This document shows, piece by piece, positions 39,853-48,780 of a DNA stretch of 64,000 bases. Source of the DNA: Phytopseudomonas straminea. GTDB lineage: Bacteria; Pseudomonadota; Gammaproteobacteria; Pseudomonadales; Pseudomonadaceae. Both the position numbers and the translations under genes were made by a program. The stretch lies in NCBI RefSeq assembly GCF_900112645.1, contig NZ_FOMO01000009.1, forward strand, positions 1 through 64,000, written 5' to 3'. How positions within the stretch are numbered: the first letter of the stretch is position 1; each line of letters opens with the position of its first letter. The notes under the pieces are model-generated. The model made no database searches. It saw only the letters and a program-made list of their open reading frames with translations, and was not told the DNA's origin.

Positions 39853-40958
39853 CTCAGTTTCTATTTCTGGCGCTGGCCAAACATCAGCTTATTTACTTCA
39901 AACGGCTGCTTGATGAAACGGAATTGCAGGGCAAGGTTTTTCAGCCCAGCCAGTTACCCTTACCGCGGCCATGGCGGTTGTCAGCCATCGCAGGTCGGCT
40001 CGACTGGGCAGGGCTCATCGAGGAGAAGTGCCAAGAGAGGCGAGTAAAGCGTAAATATGAAGGGTTTTTCTACCGTTTGCTGCTAAGGCTGGAATTGGCC
40101 TGGATGGCGCTGCGAGTAGAAGCGCTATTGCATCGCGAGAAGCCAGAAAATGTTGCTATGTGGAATGGTTCGCATCGTTACTGCCAGCTGCTGCTAGCTC
40201 TACGTCCTGAAGGCTGCGGCACTTTCTTCTTTGAGAATGGATTGCTTCCGGACACGACGACACTTGATTCAAAAGGTGTAAATTATCGCAATTCGGTTCC
40301 TCGCAACGCCGAGTTCTATCGACGCTACATTGCGCCAGAAGGCGCGGTTGAGGCCCGTCTACAGCTAATCCCACGTCCGTCACGCAATAAAGGTCTTGAG
40401 CCCATCCGCTTGCCACATCGCTATGTATTTATGCCTTTCCAAGATGACCGTGATACTCAGGTGCGACTGTTTTCACCTTGGGTGGGCGATATGCGTCAGC
40501 TGTTTGCTCTTGGTAAGCGTTTGGCTGACGAGTGTGGCCTTACCGTAGTTTTCAAGGAGCATCCCTCTAGCAGGGAGACCTATCCCGACCTTCATGCACA
40601 GGTGCATGAAAGGCTACTTTTCGCTAATGGCAATCCAACTCAAGAGTTGATCCAGAACTGTGAGTTTGTCGTGACGCTCAATTCCACAGTCGGACTTGAA
40701 AGTTTGCTGCTGGGGAAACCAGTGATGACCCTCGGGCAGGCTTTTTTCAATATCCCCGGGATTGTTGCGCATGCTGACTCGGCCAGCGAGCTGCTTGAGT
40801 TGGCTGCGAACTTTCCGCGGTGGGGGCTGGATGATCAGCTGCGGCAGAGCTTTTTGCGTTACTTGGCTGCGGAATACTGTATCCAAGGTGGGTGGCGGGA
40901 AGCCGATGGGGCCCAGTTACAGCGTGTGGCGAATCGAATGCTGGATAACAGAGTCTGA
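39849..40958 (+). CDS. Capsule-synthesis family protein (KpsS/KpsC-like, possible beta-Kdo transferase)
   Basis: The 369-residue protein carries the capsule synthesis signature FFENGLLPDTTTLDSKGVNY followed by RNSVPRNAEFYR at about residues 127-158. Further on are YVFMPFQDDRDTQV, VFKEHPSSRETYPDL and EFVVTLNSTVGLESLLLGKP, all seen in the Capsule_synth family that includes KpsS and KpsC. Those enzymes are retaining beta-Kdo transferases acting on lipid acceptors. Its place between core glycosyltransferases and waaL suggests a role in core or O-chain priming rather than capsule; no kps export genes are nearby. The start is coupled to a short upstream frame. Confidence 0.7.
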   Translation: MTQFLFLALAKHQLIYFKRLLDETELQGKVFQPSQLPLPRPWRLSAIAGRLDWAGLIEEKCQERRVKRKYEGFFYRLLLRLELAWMALRVEALLHREKPENVAMWNGSHRYCQLLLALRPEGCGTFFFENGLLPDTTTLDSKGVNYRNSVPRNAEFYRRYIAPEGAVEARLQLIPRPSRNKGLEPIRLPHRYVFMPFQDDRDTQVRLFSPWVGDMRQLFALGKRLADECGLTVVFKEHPSSRETYPDLHAQVHERLLFANGNPTQELIQNCEFVVTLNSTVGLESLLLGKPVMTLGQAFFNIPGIVAHADSASELLELAANFPRWGLDDQLRQSFLRYLAAEYCIQGGWREADGAQLQRVANRMLDNRV

Positions 40959-40959
40959 T

Positions 40960-42159
40960 ATGAGAGCGATTTATCCACGACTTGATCTTCTGGCAACTTG
41001 GGCGCTATTAGGTTTTCTTACGCTGCTTTGTGCTCCTTGGGTGATGCCTAGTAACAAGCTTTATCACCAGTTCTTGATTGTTCTCCTCTGGTTGCCAGGG
41101 TTGTTCGCGCTAAAACATGTCGAGTTTCGTAAGCATTTGCTGAAGCCTGAGTTTGTGCTCTTTGTTTTGCTGGGGGTGTGGACGCTAATCGTAACGCTCA
41201 TCCATAGCGGAGCGGACGTGCTCAGTAGTCTCAAGTTACCGTTCTATGTGCTGCTATCTTTGCTTGGCGTGGTGCTTGCGGCACAGCAAAGGAAATATTC
41301 CATCGAGAGCCAGCTGTGCGCCGCTGCGCTTGTAGCCGGGCCTTTTGCACTATTGTCTGTTGTTAAGGTTTATTACTTAGCAGGTAACGACCTTGGACAT
41401 CGAGTTATAGCCCTTGGGCTGTGGGACACAGTCATCATGGCCGCTCATGCGGTAGGTGCGCTTCTGGTTCTAGGTGTTTTGCTGAGCGTTAGATATCGAT
41501 CTGGTTGGTCGAAGTTCCTAATCCTTTTAGCTATTGGCGCGATGGGCCTCTTCGTTCTACTGAGTCAAACGCGCGGTGTTTGGATCGCTCTGGTCGCCGC
41601 ATTTATAGTAATTGTGTTAGCAAGACCTACGCGGCTGGGCGTGTTTACTCTATGTTTAGGAGGGTTAGGAATTGCCATAGTGGCTCTGTTCTTTCCCGAG
41701 TTCCTGGCTCAGCGCGGCCTGTCGTATCGCCCCGAACTGTTCCAAAAGGGGCTGGCGATTTTTACAGAGAGCTGGATGCTGGGAGTCGGTTTTGGTGAGT
41801 ACGGAATCACAGTGGATGCGCTAGGACGAACCTTTAAACATCCCCACAATCTTTATCTGGATACGGGGATTCGCTGGGGGGCGGTTGGGCTTGCTCTATT
41901 TTTCATGTTGTGGGCGAGTGTAGGGTGGCGGGCGTGGCATAACCGTCGAGTCGACTTAGGGCTTGCCTTGCTTGGGCTATGGACGTTTTCGAGCGTGTCA
42001 TTGCTCACCGATGGTATCGGCTTATGGTTTAAGCCGAATGCAGACTGGATGGTTACTTGGTTACCTGTAGCGATAGGTTTGGTGCTTGCGGTAAAAGAGG
42101 ATGCGTCCGAGGCTATTGCCACAGAGAGCGTGAAGGCAGGATTAGATCATGTTCGCTGA
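40960..42159 (+). CDS. waaL: O-antigen ligase WaaL
   Basis: WaaL transfers undecaprenyl-linked O-antigen to the core on the periplasmic side of the inner membrane. The 399-residue protein has about ten hydrophobic segments and a large periplasmic loop containing SQTRGVWIALVAAF (conserved Arg) and FKHPHNLYLDTGIRWGAVGL (conserved His of the H-N-x-Y/F-L motif). ATG at 40960 lies one base after the preceding TGA; the longer frame from 40762 is within the neighbouring gene. It is A+T-rich. The sequence is only loosely conserved outside these motifs, as usual for WaaL. Confidence 0.85.
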   Translation: MRAIYPRLDLLATWALLGFLTLLCAPWVMPSNKLYHQFLIVLLWLPGLFALKHVEFRKHLLKPEFVLFVLLGVWTLIVTLIHSGADVLSSLKLPFYVLLSLLGVVLAAQQRKYSIESQLCAAALVAGPFALLSVVKVYYLAGNDLGHRVIALGLWDTVIMAAHAVGALLVLGVLLSVRYRSGWSKFLILLAIGAMGLFVLLSQTRGVWIALVAAFIVIVLARPTRLGVFTLCLGGLGIAIVALFFPEFLAQRGLSYRPELFQKGLAIFTESWMLGVGFGEYGITVDALGRTFKHPHNLYLDTGIRWGAVGLALFFMLWASVGWRAWHNRRVDLGLALLGLWTFSSVSLLTDGIGLWFKPNADWMVTWLPVAIGLVLAVKEDASEAIATESVKAGLDHVR

Positions 42160-42198
42160 TTTGATGATTTTTGCTTTTCAGTTGATGCTGAGCTGCCT

Positions 42199-43143
42199 AT
42201 GACGGTTTACTTTCTCGGCTGGAAGGCCCAATACGAAAAGCTTTTTATTGATCACCTTGCAGAGAGCTATGATGTCGTTTATCTCGAGCAGTCCAAGTTT
42301 TGGAACCGTCTCAACAGGTTGGTTGGCCGTTTTCTGGGGGGGCGATGGCAGTCACGACTCGCGTTGTTTTATGTATGGCGGTCGGGATTTTCTGCGAATG
42401 ATCTGTTGATATGCAACGAGGGAGAGATACATCGAAAGTTCAACGCGCCTATAGTCGGAGCGTTTCCCGGTGTGAAGCTATTACTGATAAGGGATTTGGT
42501 TGACTCTGATTTTATTATAAGGTGGGCCGGTCTTTTTGATGCGGTGTACAGCTTTGATCGTAAGCAGTGTGAAGTCCTTGGCATAAAGTACCTTCATCAA
42601 TTCTTTCCTATGGGGTTTGCCCATGCCAAAGCTGTTGCGTCCTCATATGAATGGACCACTACAAAAGCATTGTTCATAGGGAGGGATAAGGGAAGAGGCC
42701 AAGCGTTAATACGTTTGGCTGAGACGTTGGTGGAGTGCGGCTGTGAGGTGGATTTTAGAATTCTGGTTGATAAGCAGTTTTCTGGTAAGACAAAGTACCA
42801 TGTTACGGAGTTGGTCGATTACCGGGATTACGTTTTGGCTAGCGCTGGTGCCGACGTCATTGTTGAGGTTAATCAGTCAGGGCAGGCAGGCGTTACCCTG
42901 CGTGCGCTGGAGGCAGCCTACTTTGGAAAGAAACTGATAACGACTAATAGCTCGGTGCGTGAGCTGTCTTTTTATAATCCATGTAATTTTTATATCCTTG
43001 ATGACTGTCATTTACCTGATGTGGAAGAGCTCAAGCGCTTTCTCGCGTCGACGGTTGAGCCTGTTGCATCATCGTTGATCTATGAGTATTCACCTGAGCA
43101 CATGCTAGAGACACTGATGCGCAATCATGGGTACAGTGGTTGA
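42199..43143 (+). CDS. Putative core glycosyltransferase of unrecognised family
   Basis: The 314-residue protein is soluble and has a GT-B-like layout. The N-terminal half has FLGWKAQYEKLFIDHLAESY, KLLLIRDLVDSDF and DAVYSFDRKQCEVLGIKYL (a pattern seen in CgeB-like and some LPS glycosyltransferases). The C-terminal half has FIGRDKGRGQALIRLAE, VIVEVNQSGQAGVTLRALEA and KLITTNSSVRELSFY. The gene is strongly A+T-rich relative to the chromosome. It sits between waaL and waaZ. The catalytic site and sugar are unknown. Confidence 0.5.
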   Translation: MTVYFLGWKAQYEKLFIDHLAESYDVVYLEQSKFWNRLNRLVGRFLGGRWQSRLALFYVWRSGFSANDLLICNEGEIHRKFNAPIVGAFPGVKLLLIRDLVDSDFIIRWAGLFDAVYSFDRKQCEVLGIKYLHQFFPMGFAHAKAVASSYEWTTTKALFIGRDKGRGQALIRLAETLVECGCEVDFRILVDKQFSGKTKYHVTELVDYRDYVLASAGADVIVEVNQSGQAGVTLRALEAAYFGKKLITTNSSVRELSFYNPCNFYILDDCHLPDVEELKRFLASTVEPVASSLIYEYSPEHMLETLMRNHGYSG

Positions 43144-43188
43144 TTGCTTTTGTCTTGGCGGGTTGACGGTTCTTGATAAGGAGGTTGT

Positions 43189-43986
43189 TTGAATTCTTTA
43201 GATATCGCGAATGTGCAAAATTCCCAAAGAGGGGATGTTTTTATTATTGCAAGCGGGCCCTCTGCTCGCGAGTTTCCGTTGATGCAGTATTCGCATATTC
43301 CTATGCTGGCTTTGAATGGATCTGTCCGTTTGTTTGATGAGGCGGGTATCTCGCCTTTCTTTTATATGTGTGATGATGGCAGCTTCGTACGTAATCGATT
43401 GCCGTTGCTGTTACGGGCTGTCGAGATTTCTCAGAACTTAGCACTGAGCCCTGGGGTCATCGATAACCTGTTGAGGCTGCAAGAGCGTGCGCTTGATGAC
43501 GTGGGCATCTACCGATTTGAGCGTGTGAATCGCCCCGGGGAAAATAAGCCCGCTTTGAGTGATAGATGCTTTGCTTGGCGCGCGCGTCAAGATTCGGACA
43601 TGGAATGTCATTTCTCCCTGCTACGGCAGAAACCCAATCGCATTGGTTTCTGCCGTAATCTTGCCAAGGGATACTTCAGTGGTCGAACAATTCCTTATGC
43701 AGGCATCCAGCTGGCGTACCACTTGGGGTTCAGTCGGGTGTTCTTGGTAGGCGTCGATCTTGATTCGAGTCTTGGTCGTTTTTATGAGCAGGGTGCCGAC
43801 GCGGTGCCCAGCCGTTTGGATGGTGACTATTTTGACTACATCCTGCCGTGTTTCCAGCTGATGGCAAGACGTGTAGTGGGAGAGCACTTCGCTGTCTACA
43901 ATCTGTCGCCCAATAGCCGACTGCCTGCCGATTTGATTCCTAAAATAGGTATCGATCAGTTGGACGGCTTATTGGTTAATTCGTAA
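43189..43986 (+). CDS. waaZ: WaaZ homologue, LPS core Kdo-adding protein
   Basis: The 265-residue protein resembles E. coli WaaZ, as recalled. FIIASGPSAREFPL and MLALNGSVRLFDE correspond to the N-terminal half of WaaZ. IGFCRNLAKGYFSGRTIPYA with GIQLAYHLGFSRVFLVGVDL, then SLGRFYEQGADAVPSRL and YNLSPNSRLPADLIP, follow the C-terminal half of WaaZ in order and spacing. WaaZ is needed to add a third Kdo to the inner core of some E. coli and Salmonella cores. The TTG start at 43189 is chosen because AAGGAGG ends four bases upstream. Its 3' end overlaps the convergent kinase gene by 31 bases. A+T-rich. Confidence 0.75.
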   Translation: MNSLDIANVQNSQRGDVFIIASGPSAREFPLMQYSHIPMLALNGSVRLFDEAGISPFFYMCDDGSFVRNRLPLLLRAVEISQNLALSPGVIDNLLRLQERALDDVGIYRFERVNRPGENKPALSDRCFAWRARQDSDMECHFSLLRQKPNRIGFCRNLAKGYFSGRTIPYAGIQLAYHLGFSRVFLVGVDLDSSLGRFYEQGADAVPSRLDGDYFDYILPCFQLMARRVVGEHFAVYNLSPNSRLPADLIPKIGIDQLDGLLVNS

Positions 43987-44567
43987 TCGCGTATGAGTTC
44001 TTCCCAGGGAAAACCCTCTACGTTTCGCCTTTTCAAATAGCCTTGCAGGTGAGCAAAATTACGTCGTACCAGGCTCTGACTTAGTGGACTTCGCTTAATG
44101 CGCAGGTCTAGAAAGTCGATGAGCCCAAAGCCTCCTGCAGGCAGCAGTAATACATTGCCCAAATGCAGTGACCGAAAATATATGCCGTTCTGATGCAGGT
44201 GGTATATGTAGGCAGAGAAATCCGCTAGAAGCGCGTCGAAGAGTGGTCGTTGTTGCTTGAACAAGCTCTCCAGTGGAGTGCCGTTCAGAGGATAATACAA
44301 GCAGGCGCTAACCCCTTTGTCTGGTTCAAGCCAAACGCTTTCAATCTTTTCGGGAGTGGCGATGCCCAAGCTTCCCAGCGCTTGGGCGTTGTGGGCAAAT
44401 CGCTTTGCTTCGGGGCGCCAGCGTGCTAGCCACGGTCTTTTGCTACGAAAGATCTTAAGAAACCGCCCATCTTGAAGGCAAACGACTTTCGGGCCGCGGG
44501 AGTCCTTCTCCACGATCTGCCCTGTGTTAAGCCAGTGCTGTAGCTCGTTCGCTGTTACAATCCGCAT
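43956..44567 (-). CDS. Kinase-fold protein of the WaaP/InaA family with altered catalytic motif (PA4998-like)
   Basis: The 203-residue protein starts MRIVTANELQHWLNTGQIVE; the longer ATG at 44594 adds nine residues. It has DGRFLKIFRSKRPWLARWRP (nucleotide-site Lys) and YFRSLHLGNVLLLPAGGFGL with IDFLDLR. At the HxD position the catalytic Asp is replaced by Ser (FRSLHLGN), while the later metal Asp is kept. It is the only minus-strand gene in the LPS locus and overlaps the waaZ 3' end by 31 bases; msbA starts 32 bases away, divergently. A role in core modification or a regulatory pseudokinase role is possible. Confidence 0.7.
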   Translation of the reverse strand: MRIVTANELQHWLNTGQIVEKDSRGPKVVCLQDGRFLKIFRSKRPWLARWRPEAKRFAHNAQALGSLGIATPEKIESVWLEPDKGVSACLYYPLNGTPLESLFKQQRPLFDALLADFSAYIYHLHQNGIYFRSLHLGNVLLLPAGGFGLIDFLDLRIKRSPLSQSLVRRNFAHLQGYLKRRNVEGFPWEELIRDYELTNKPSN

Positions 44568-44599
44568 CGTTTTCTCTAGCCAGTTGTGGGACATGCCGA

Positions 44600-46429
44600 A
44601 TGGCCAATTCTACCCAGCAATCCAGCCTGAAGGTGTATCTGCGTCTGCTGCGTTACGTGGTCCCCTACTGGGGGCTTTTTGCCATCAGCCTCTTTGGCTT
44701 CCTTATCTTTGCCTCCACCCAGCCAATGCTAGGCTACATCCTCAAGTATTTTGTCGATGGCCTGTCGAACCCTGACGCCAGTTTATTCGCAGGTGTTCCC
44801 TGGCTTTTGGAGCATGCGCCGTGGCTGGCCCACCTCAAGCTGCTGCAGGCCGTACCGCTGCTGATCATACTGATCGCCTTGTGGCAGGGGCTTGGCTCCT
44901 TCCTTGGCAATTACTACATAGCTAAGGTTTCCATGGGGTTGGTGCAGGATCTGCGTATTGCACTTTTCAACAACCTGTTGATGTTGCCCAACCGCTATTT
45001 CGACAACCACAACTCTGGCCACCTGATTTCGCGCATCACGTACAACGTAACGATGGTTACCGGCGCTGCCACCGACTCGATCAAGGTGGTGGTACGTGAA
45101 GGCATGACGGTAATTTTTCTGTTTATCACCCTGCTGTGGATGAACTGGAAGTTGACCTTGGTGATGTTGGCCATTCTGCCAATCATCGGCCTTATGGTGA
45201 GTAGCACCAGCAAGAAATTCCGCAAGCAAAGCCGGAAGATTCAGACCAGTATGGGGGACGTCACCCATGTCACGTCCGAGAGCATCCATGGTTATCGTGT
45301 GGTGCGTAGCTTCGGCGGCGAGGATTACGAGAAGGAGCGTTTTTTCAAGGCCAGCGAGGAGAACAAGAACAAGCAGCTGAAAATGGTGCGCACCGGTGCT
45401 GTGTATACACCTTCGTTGCAACTGGTGATTTACAGTGCCATGGCCGTGTTGATGTTTCTTGTCCTCTGGTTACGCGGTGATTCGTCGGCTGGGGATCTGG
45501 TGGCCTATATCACCCTAGCTGGTTTGCTGCCCAAACCGATTCGCCAGTTGTCCGAGGTCAGTTCGACCATCCAGAAAGGGTTGGCCGGCGCCGAGACCAT
45601 ATTCGAGCAACTTGATGAAGAGCCTGAAGTAGATAACGGTACTCAGGAGCGCGAACGCGTCAGCGGTCGTCTTGAAGTGCGAGATCTGAGCTTTACTTAT
45701 CCCGGTTCTGAAAAGCCGGTACTGAACCATATTTCCTTTGTCGCCGAGCCTGGGCAGATGGTCGCTCTGGTCGGCCGCTCGGGAAGCGGGAAGTCAACTC
45801 TTGCCAATCTTATTCCGCGCTTCTACCACCATGAGACAGGACAGATCCTGCTCGATGGCCTGGATGTAGAGGACTACACACTGCGCAACCTGCGCCGTCA
45901 TATCGCGCTGGTAACCCAGCACGTCACTCTGTTCAACGATACGGTGCGCAACAACATTGCCTATGGCGATCTTGCCGGGGCGCCACTGGAGGCCGTGCAA
46001 CAAGCGGCAAGCGATGCGTATGCCGCGGAGTTCATCGAGAAGATGCCTCAGGGCTACGATACCCTGGTCGGTGAGAACGGCGTGTTGCTCTCCGGTGGTC
46101 AGCGCCAGCGCCTGGCGATTGCCCGCGCGCTGCTCAAGGATGCGCCGGTGCTGATTCTCGATGAGGCCACGTCAGCGCTGGATACCGAATCCGAGCGGCA
46201 TATTCAGGCTGCGCTGGATCAGGTCATGCAAGGGCGTACGACACTGGTGATCGCCCATCGTCTGAGCACCATCGAGAAGGCCGATCTGATCCTGGTGATG
46301 GATCAGGGGCAGATCGTGGAGCGTGGCTCCCACGCTGAGCTGCTCGCGCAAAACGGCTATTACTCTCGACTGCATGCCAAGCAGTTCGAGGACGATGACG
46401 ACTCCGCTGCTTCCAAGCAGGACGCCTGA
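44600..46429 (+). CDS. msbA: Lipid A/LPS flippase MsbA (ABC exporter)
   Basis: MsbA flips core-lipid A across the inner membrane. The 609-residue half-transporter has six transmembrane segments in residues about 20-325, then an ABC domain with Walker [15 protein letters not shown], signature [15 protein letters not shown], Walker [17 protein letters not shown] and switch His in [12 protein letters not shown]. Length is typical. The following gene starts within its stop codon (TGATG), so msbA, mig-14 and dnpA form one unit. Confidence 0.95.
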   Translation: MANSTQQSSLKVYLRLLRYVVPYWGLFAISLFGFLIFASTQPMLGYILKYFVDGLSNPDASLFAGVPWLLEHAPWLAHLKLLQAVPLLIILIALWQGLGSFLGNYYIAKVSMGLVQDLRIALFNNLLMLPNRYFDNHNSGHLISRITYNVTMVTGAATDSIKVVVREGMTVIFLFITLLWMNWKLTLVMLAILPIIGLMVSSTSKKFRKQSRKIQTSMGDVTHVTSESIHGYRVVRSFGGEDYEKERFFKASEENKNKQLKMVRTGAVYTPSLQLVIYSAMAVLMFLVLWLRGDSSAGDLVAYITLAGLLPKPIRQLSEVSSTIQKGLAGAETIFEQLDEEPEVDNGTQERERVSGRLEVRDLSFTYPGSEKPVLNHISFVAEPGQMVALVGRSGSGKSTLANLIPRFYHHETGQILLDGLDVEDYTLRNLRRHIALVTQHVTLFNDTVRNNIAYGDLAGAPLEAVQQAASDAYAAEFIEKMPQGYDTLVGENGVLLSGGQRQRLAIARALLKDAPVLILDEATSALDTESERHIQAALDQVMQGRTTLVIAHRLSTIEKADLILVMDQGQIVERGSHAELLAQNGYYSRLHAKQFEDDDDSAASKQDA

Positions 46430-47325
46430 TGCTCAGTCGTGTGCGTTTCTGGCGTGAACGGGGTTGGGGGCCTATCTCGGCGGATGACTACGCAGCTGCC
46501 TGGAATACCTTTGGGGGCAGTGTCGCCACTCATCCCGAGGTGGTGGCACGGCTGGCCGTGTTGGCGGGTATTCCTGTGCGTTACCTTGGGCATTTCGTCG
46601 AGGGTGAGGTGCGGGCAGCAATGCCGACGTGGGGCCGGCATCTTGCCTTGAGTAAGGATGTATTGAAGCAGCAGGGCAAGCGCGGCTTGTTCGACCTTGG
46701 CAATGCCGAGGTGATTCTGCCGATTGCCCCGGCGGTTCGTGTCCAGGTGCGGCACCAGCTGCGCTACGTATCCGAATGTAATGCCGGGCAGCTCGTCGGT
46801 TTGCGTGAGCAGCCCGAGGGCCTGGCGCTGGCCAGGGAGCCGGAGCAGTACAGTAAGAAGTTTCGCTACAACCAGCGTCGTGAGCTGCGCCTTCTCGAAG
46901 AAGCCGGTGGCGTGATTCGCCCCATGCTGGAGCTCACAGCGGCAGAGCAGGCGCGTATATACGCGGATCTGTTCCAGCGACGCTGGGGCTTCGAGGCTAC
47001 TGGCAAGGAGCATCTGGCTGAAGTATTCGAGTTGATGCGCGAGTTCATGACCGGTTCGCTGATCTATCTGGATGACCAGCCGGTGGCCATCCAGATTCTC
47101 TATCGAGTCCAGGCGCCGCAATGGGTCAGCCTCGAGTACATCAATGGTGGTGTCGATCCACAACAGCGCGACTTCAGCCCAGGTAGCGTGTTGAGCTTCG
47201 TCAACACGCAAAGTGAGTGGGAGCAGGCCCGCGCCCATGGCAAGCCGCTGCGCTATTCGTTCGGCCGCGCTGATCGCGAGTACAAAGATCGCTGGTGCAA
47301 CCGCGTGCCGGTCTATCAGGTTTGA
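46429..47325 (+). CDS. mig-14: Mig-14 family protein, antimicrobial-peptide resistance
   Basis: The 298-residue protein shows the GNAT-like Mig-14 pattern: RERGWGPISADDYAAAWNTF at the N-terminus, KFRYNQRRELRLLEEAGGVI in the middle, and ADLFQRRWGFEATGKEHLAE and SFGRADREYKDRWCNRVPVY near the C-terminus. Mig-14 in Salmonella and Pseudomonas helps resistance to cationic antimicrobial peptides and is associated with the inner membrane. It is coupled to msbA by a one-base overlap, and dnpA follows five bases later. In P. aeruginosa the mig-14/dnpA pair lies elsewhere in the core cluster, as I recall. Confidence 0.85.
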   Translation: MLSRVRFWRERGWGPISADDYAAAWNTFGGSVATHPEVVARLAVLAGIPVRYLGHFVEGEVRAAMPTWGRHLALSKDVLKQQGKRGLFDLGNAEVILPIAPAVRVQVRHQLRYVSECNAGQLVGLREQPEGLALAREPEQYSKKFRYNQRRELRLLEEAGGVIRPMLELTAAEQARIYADLFQRRWGFEATGKEHLAEVFELMREFMTGSLIYLDDQPVAIQILYRVQAPQWVSLEYINGGVDPQQRDFSPGSVLSFVNTQSEWEQARAHGKPLRYSFGRADREYKDRWCNRVPVYQV

Positions 47326-47329
47326 ATCA

Positions 47330-48712
47330 ATGACAGGACGCAAGCAGCAATTGCTCAAGCGCCATCGGCGCAACAAGCGGGTAGCACTTGCCGTTGCGCT
47401 AGTGGTGCTGCTGGTCGCTGGCGTGTTGCTGGCATGGTGGGTGCCACTGACCCTGCTGGTCGGGGGATGGATTGCCCATGAAGCCTGGTTCGCGGACCAT
47501 CTTTTCTATTCACCCCGCGATGACTATCAGCATGAGTTTCCAGCGGATTGTCTGAGTTTCCGGGCCAGGCTCGAGCAGGGCGTGCTGCGCGTCGATGAGA
47601 GTCTCGACAGCTACGATACGCTGATCCTCGAGCTGCAGCTAAAGGCGACCTGGCTGGGGCGCTGGCTCGATCCTTATGTGCTGCTGGGCAGTGATCGCCA
47701 GGACTTCGAGCGTGGAGTATCCGGGCGACGCTACCTCAACCTGTCTGGGCAGCAAGCCAATGGGCTGAGCATCGCCAGTCGCTGGTGCCGCGTGGTCGGT
47801 GAGCTGCGCCTGCACGCCATGCGCAGTCCAGACTTCGCCAGGCAGCGCCTGATGATCGTCGCCCCCCATGCCGACGATGCCGAACTGGCGGCCTTTGACC
47901 TCTACAGCCGGGCCGCTGATGTTGCCATCGTCACCCTGACTCAAGGCGAAATCGAAGCCGAAGCCTATGAGCGACTCGGGTTGGACAAAGCGGCGGCTGC
48001 ACGTCTGAAAGGACGGTTGCGTACCTGGGACAGCATTGCGGCGCCGTTATGGGGTGGCGTGCGACAGGAACAATGCGTGCAGCTGGGTTATTACTGCCTG
48101 CAGTTGCCAGCTATGGCTGAGCAGCCAGAAACGCCCTTTGGCTCTCGTGAATCCGGAGAGGCCGATATTCGTGCGGCCCGCCAATACAACTCGTTGCACC
48201 TGCCCGCTGATGAGGATGGTCTGCCGACTTGGCGCAATCTGGTCGCGGATCTGGCTGCGCTCGTTGATCACTATCGGCCGGAGGTGGTGCTGACGCCCCA
48301 TCCGGAGCTGGATCCGCACCATGACCATGTGGCAAGCACCAGGGCGTTGCTTGAGGCTTTTGCCCTAAGCACCTGGCAACCGCAAACCTTGCTGCTGTAT
48401 GCCAACCACCTACATGACAACGACCGTTGGCCAATGGGGCCGGCTGGCAACGGCATTGCCTTGCCGCCGGCCATTACGGCGCTACCGGCTGACCGGCTGT
48501 GGAGCCCAACGCTGGATGCCCAGCAGCAGCTGGACAAGGCCATGGCGCTTGCTCTGCAGCACGACCTGCAGGGGCGTCTGCCGCTCAAGAGGCGGTTGCG
48601 CCGGCTCATGCAGCGTGTGCTGGCTGGGCGCCGCTGGCCGACCAGCGGCGAGGACGAGTTCTTCCGCAAAGCGGTGCGTCGGCACGAGTTGTTCTGGGTT
48701 CGAGAGCGCTGA
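47330..48712 (+). CDS. dnpA: PIG-L family de-N-acetylase DnpA
   Basis: The 460-residue protein has one membrane anchor near the N-terminus (ALAVALVVLLVAGVLLAWWV, residues about 18-37, followed by a second hydrophobic stretch). The PIG-L zinc site is seen as IVAPHADDAELAA near residue 177 and HPELDPHHDHVAST near 324. The family removes acetyl from N-acetyl sugars; DnpA of P. aeruginosa affects fluoroquinolone tolerance and probably modifies LPS. ATG at 47330 is preferred to the longer frame, which runs through mig-14. Confidence 0.85.
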   Translation: MTGRKQQLLKRHRRNKRVALAVALVVLLVAGVLLAWWVPLTLLVGGWIAHEAWFADHLFYSPRDDYQHEFPADCLSFRARLEQGVLRVDESLDSYDTLILELQLKATWLGRWLDPYVLLGSDRQDFERGVSGRRYLNLSGQQANGLSIASRWCRVVGELRLHAMRSPDFARQRLMIVAPHADDAELAAFDLYSRAADVAIVTLTQGEIEAEAYERLGLDKAAAARLKGRLRTWDSIAAPLWGGVRQEQCVQLGYYCLQLPAMAEQPETPFGSRESGEADIRAARQYNSLHLPADEDGLPTWRNLVADLAALVDHYRPEVVLTPHPELDPHHDHVASTRALLEAFALSTWQPQTLLLYANHLHDNDRWPMGPAGNGIALPPAITALPADRLWSPTLDAQQQLDKAMALALQHDLQGRLPLKRRLRRLMQRVLAGRRWPTSGEDEFFRKAVRRHELFWVRER

Positions 48713-48719
48713 GCGCTGT

Positions 48720-48747
48720 CTGACCGTCAAATTTGCCATGCTATGAT
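48720..48747 (+). promoter_or_regulatory. hldE: Candidate sigma-70 promoter of hldE
   Basis: CTGACC at 48720-48725 and TATGAT at 48742-48747 are spaced by 16 bases, a fair -35 and a good -10. They lie just after the dnpA stop and 33 bases before the hldE ATG, so hldE may have its own promoter besides read-through from msbA. Confidence 0.45.
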
Positions 48748-48780
48748 TTTCTCTGTTTTTCTCTCCCCTCTGGAGCTGCC

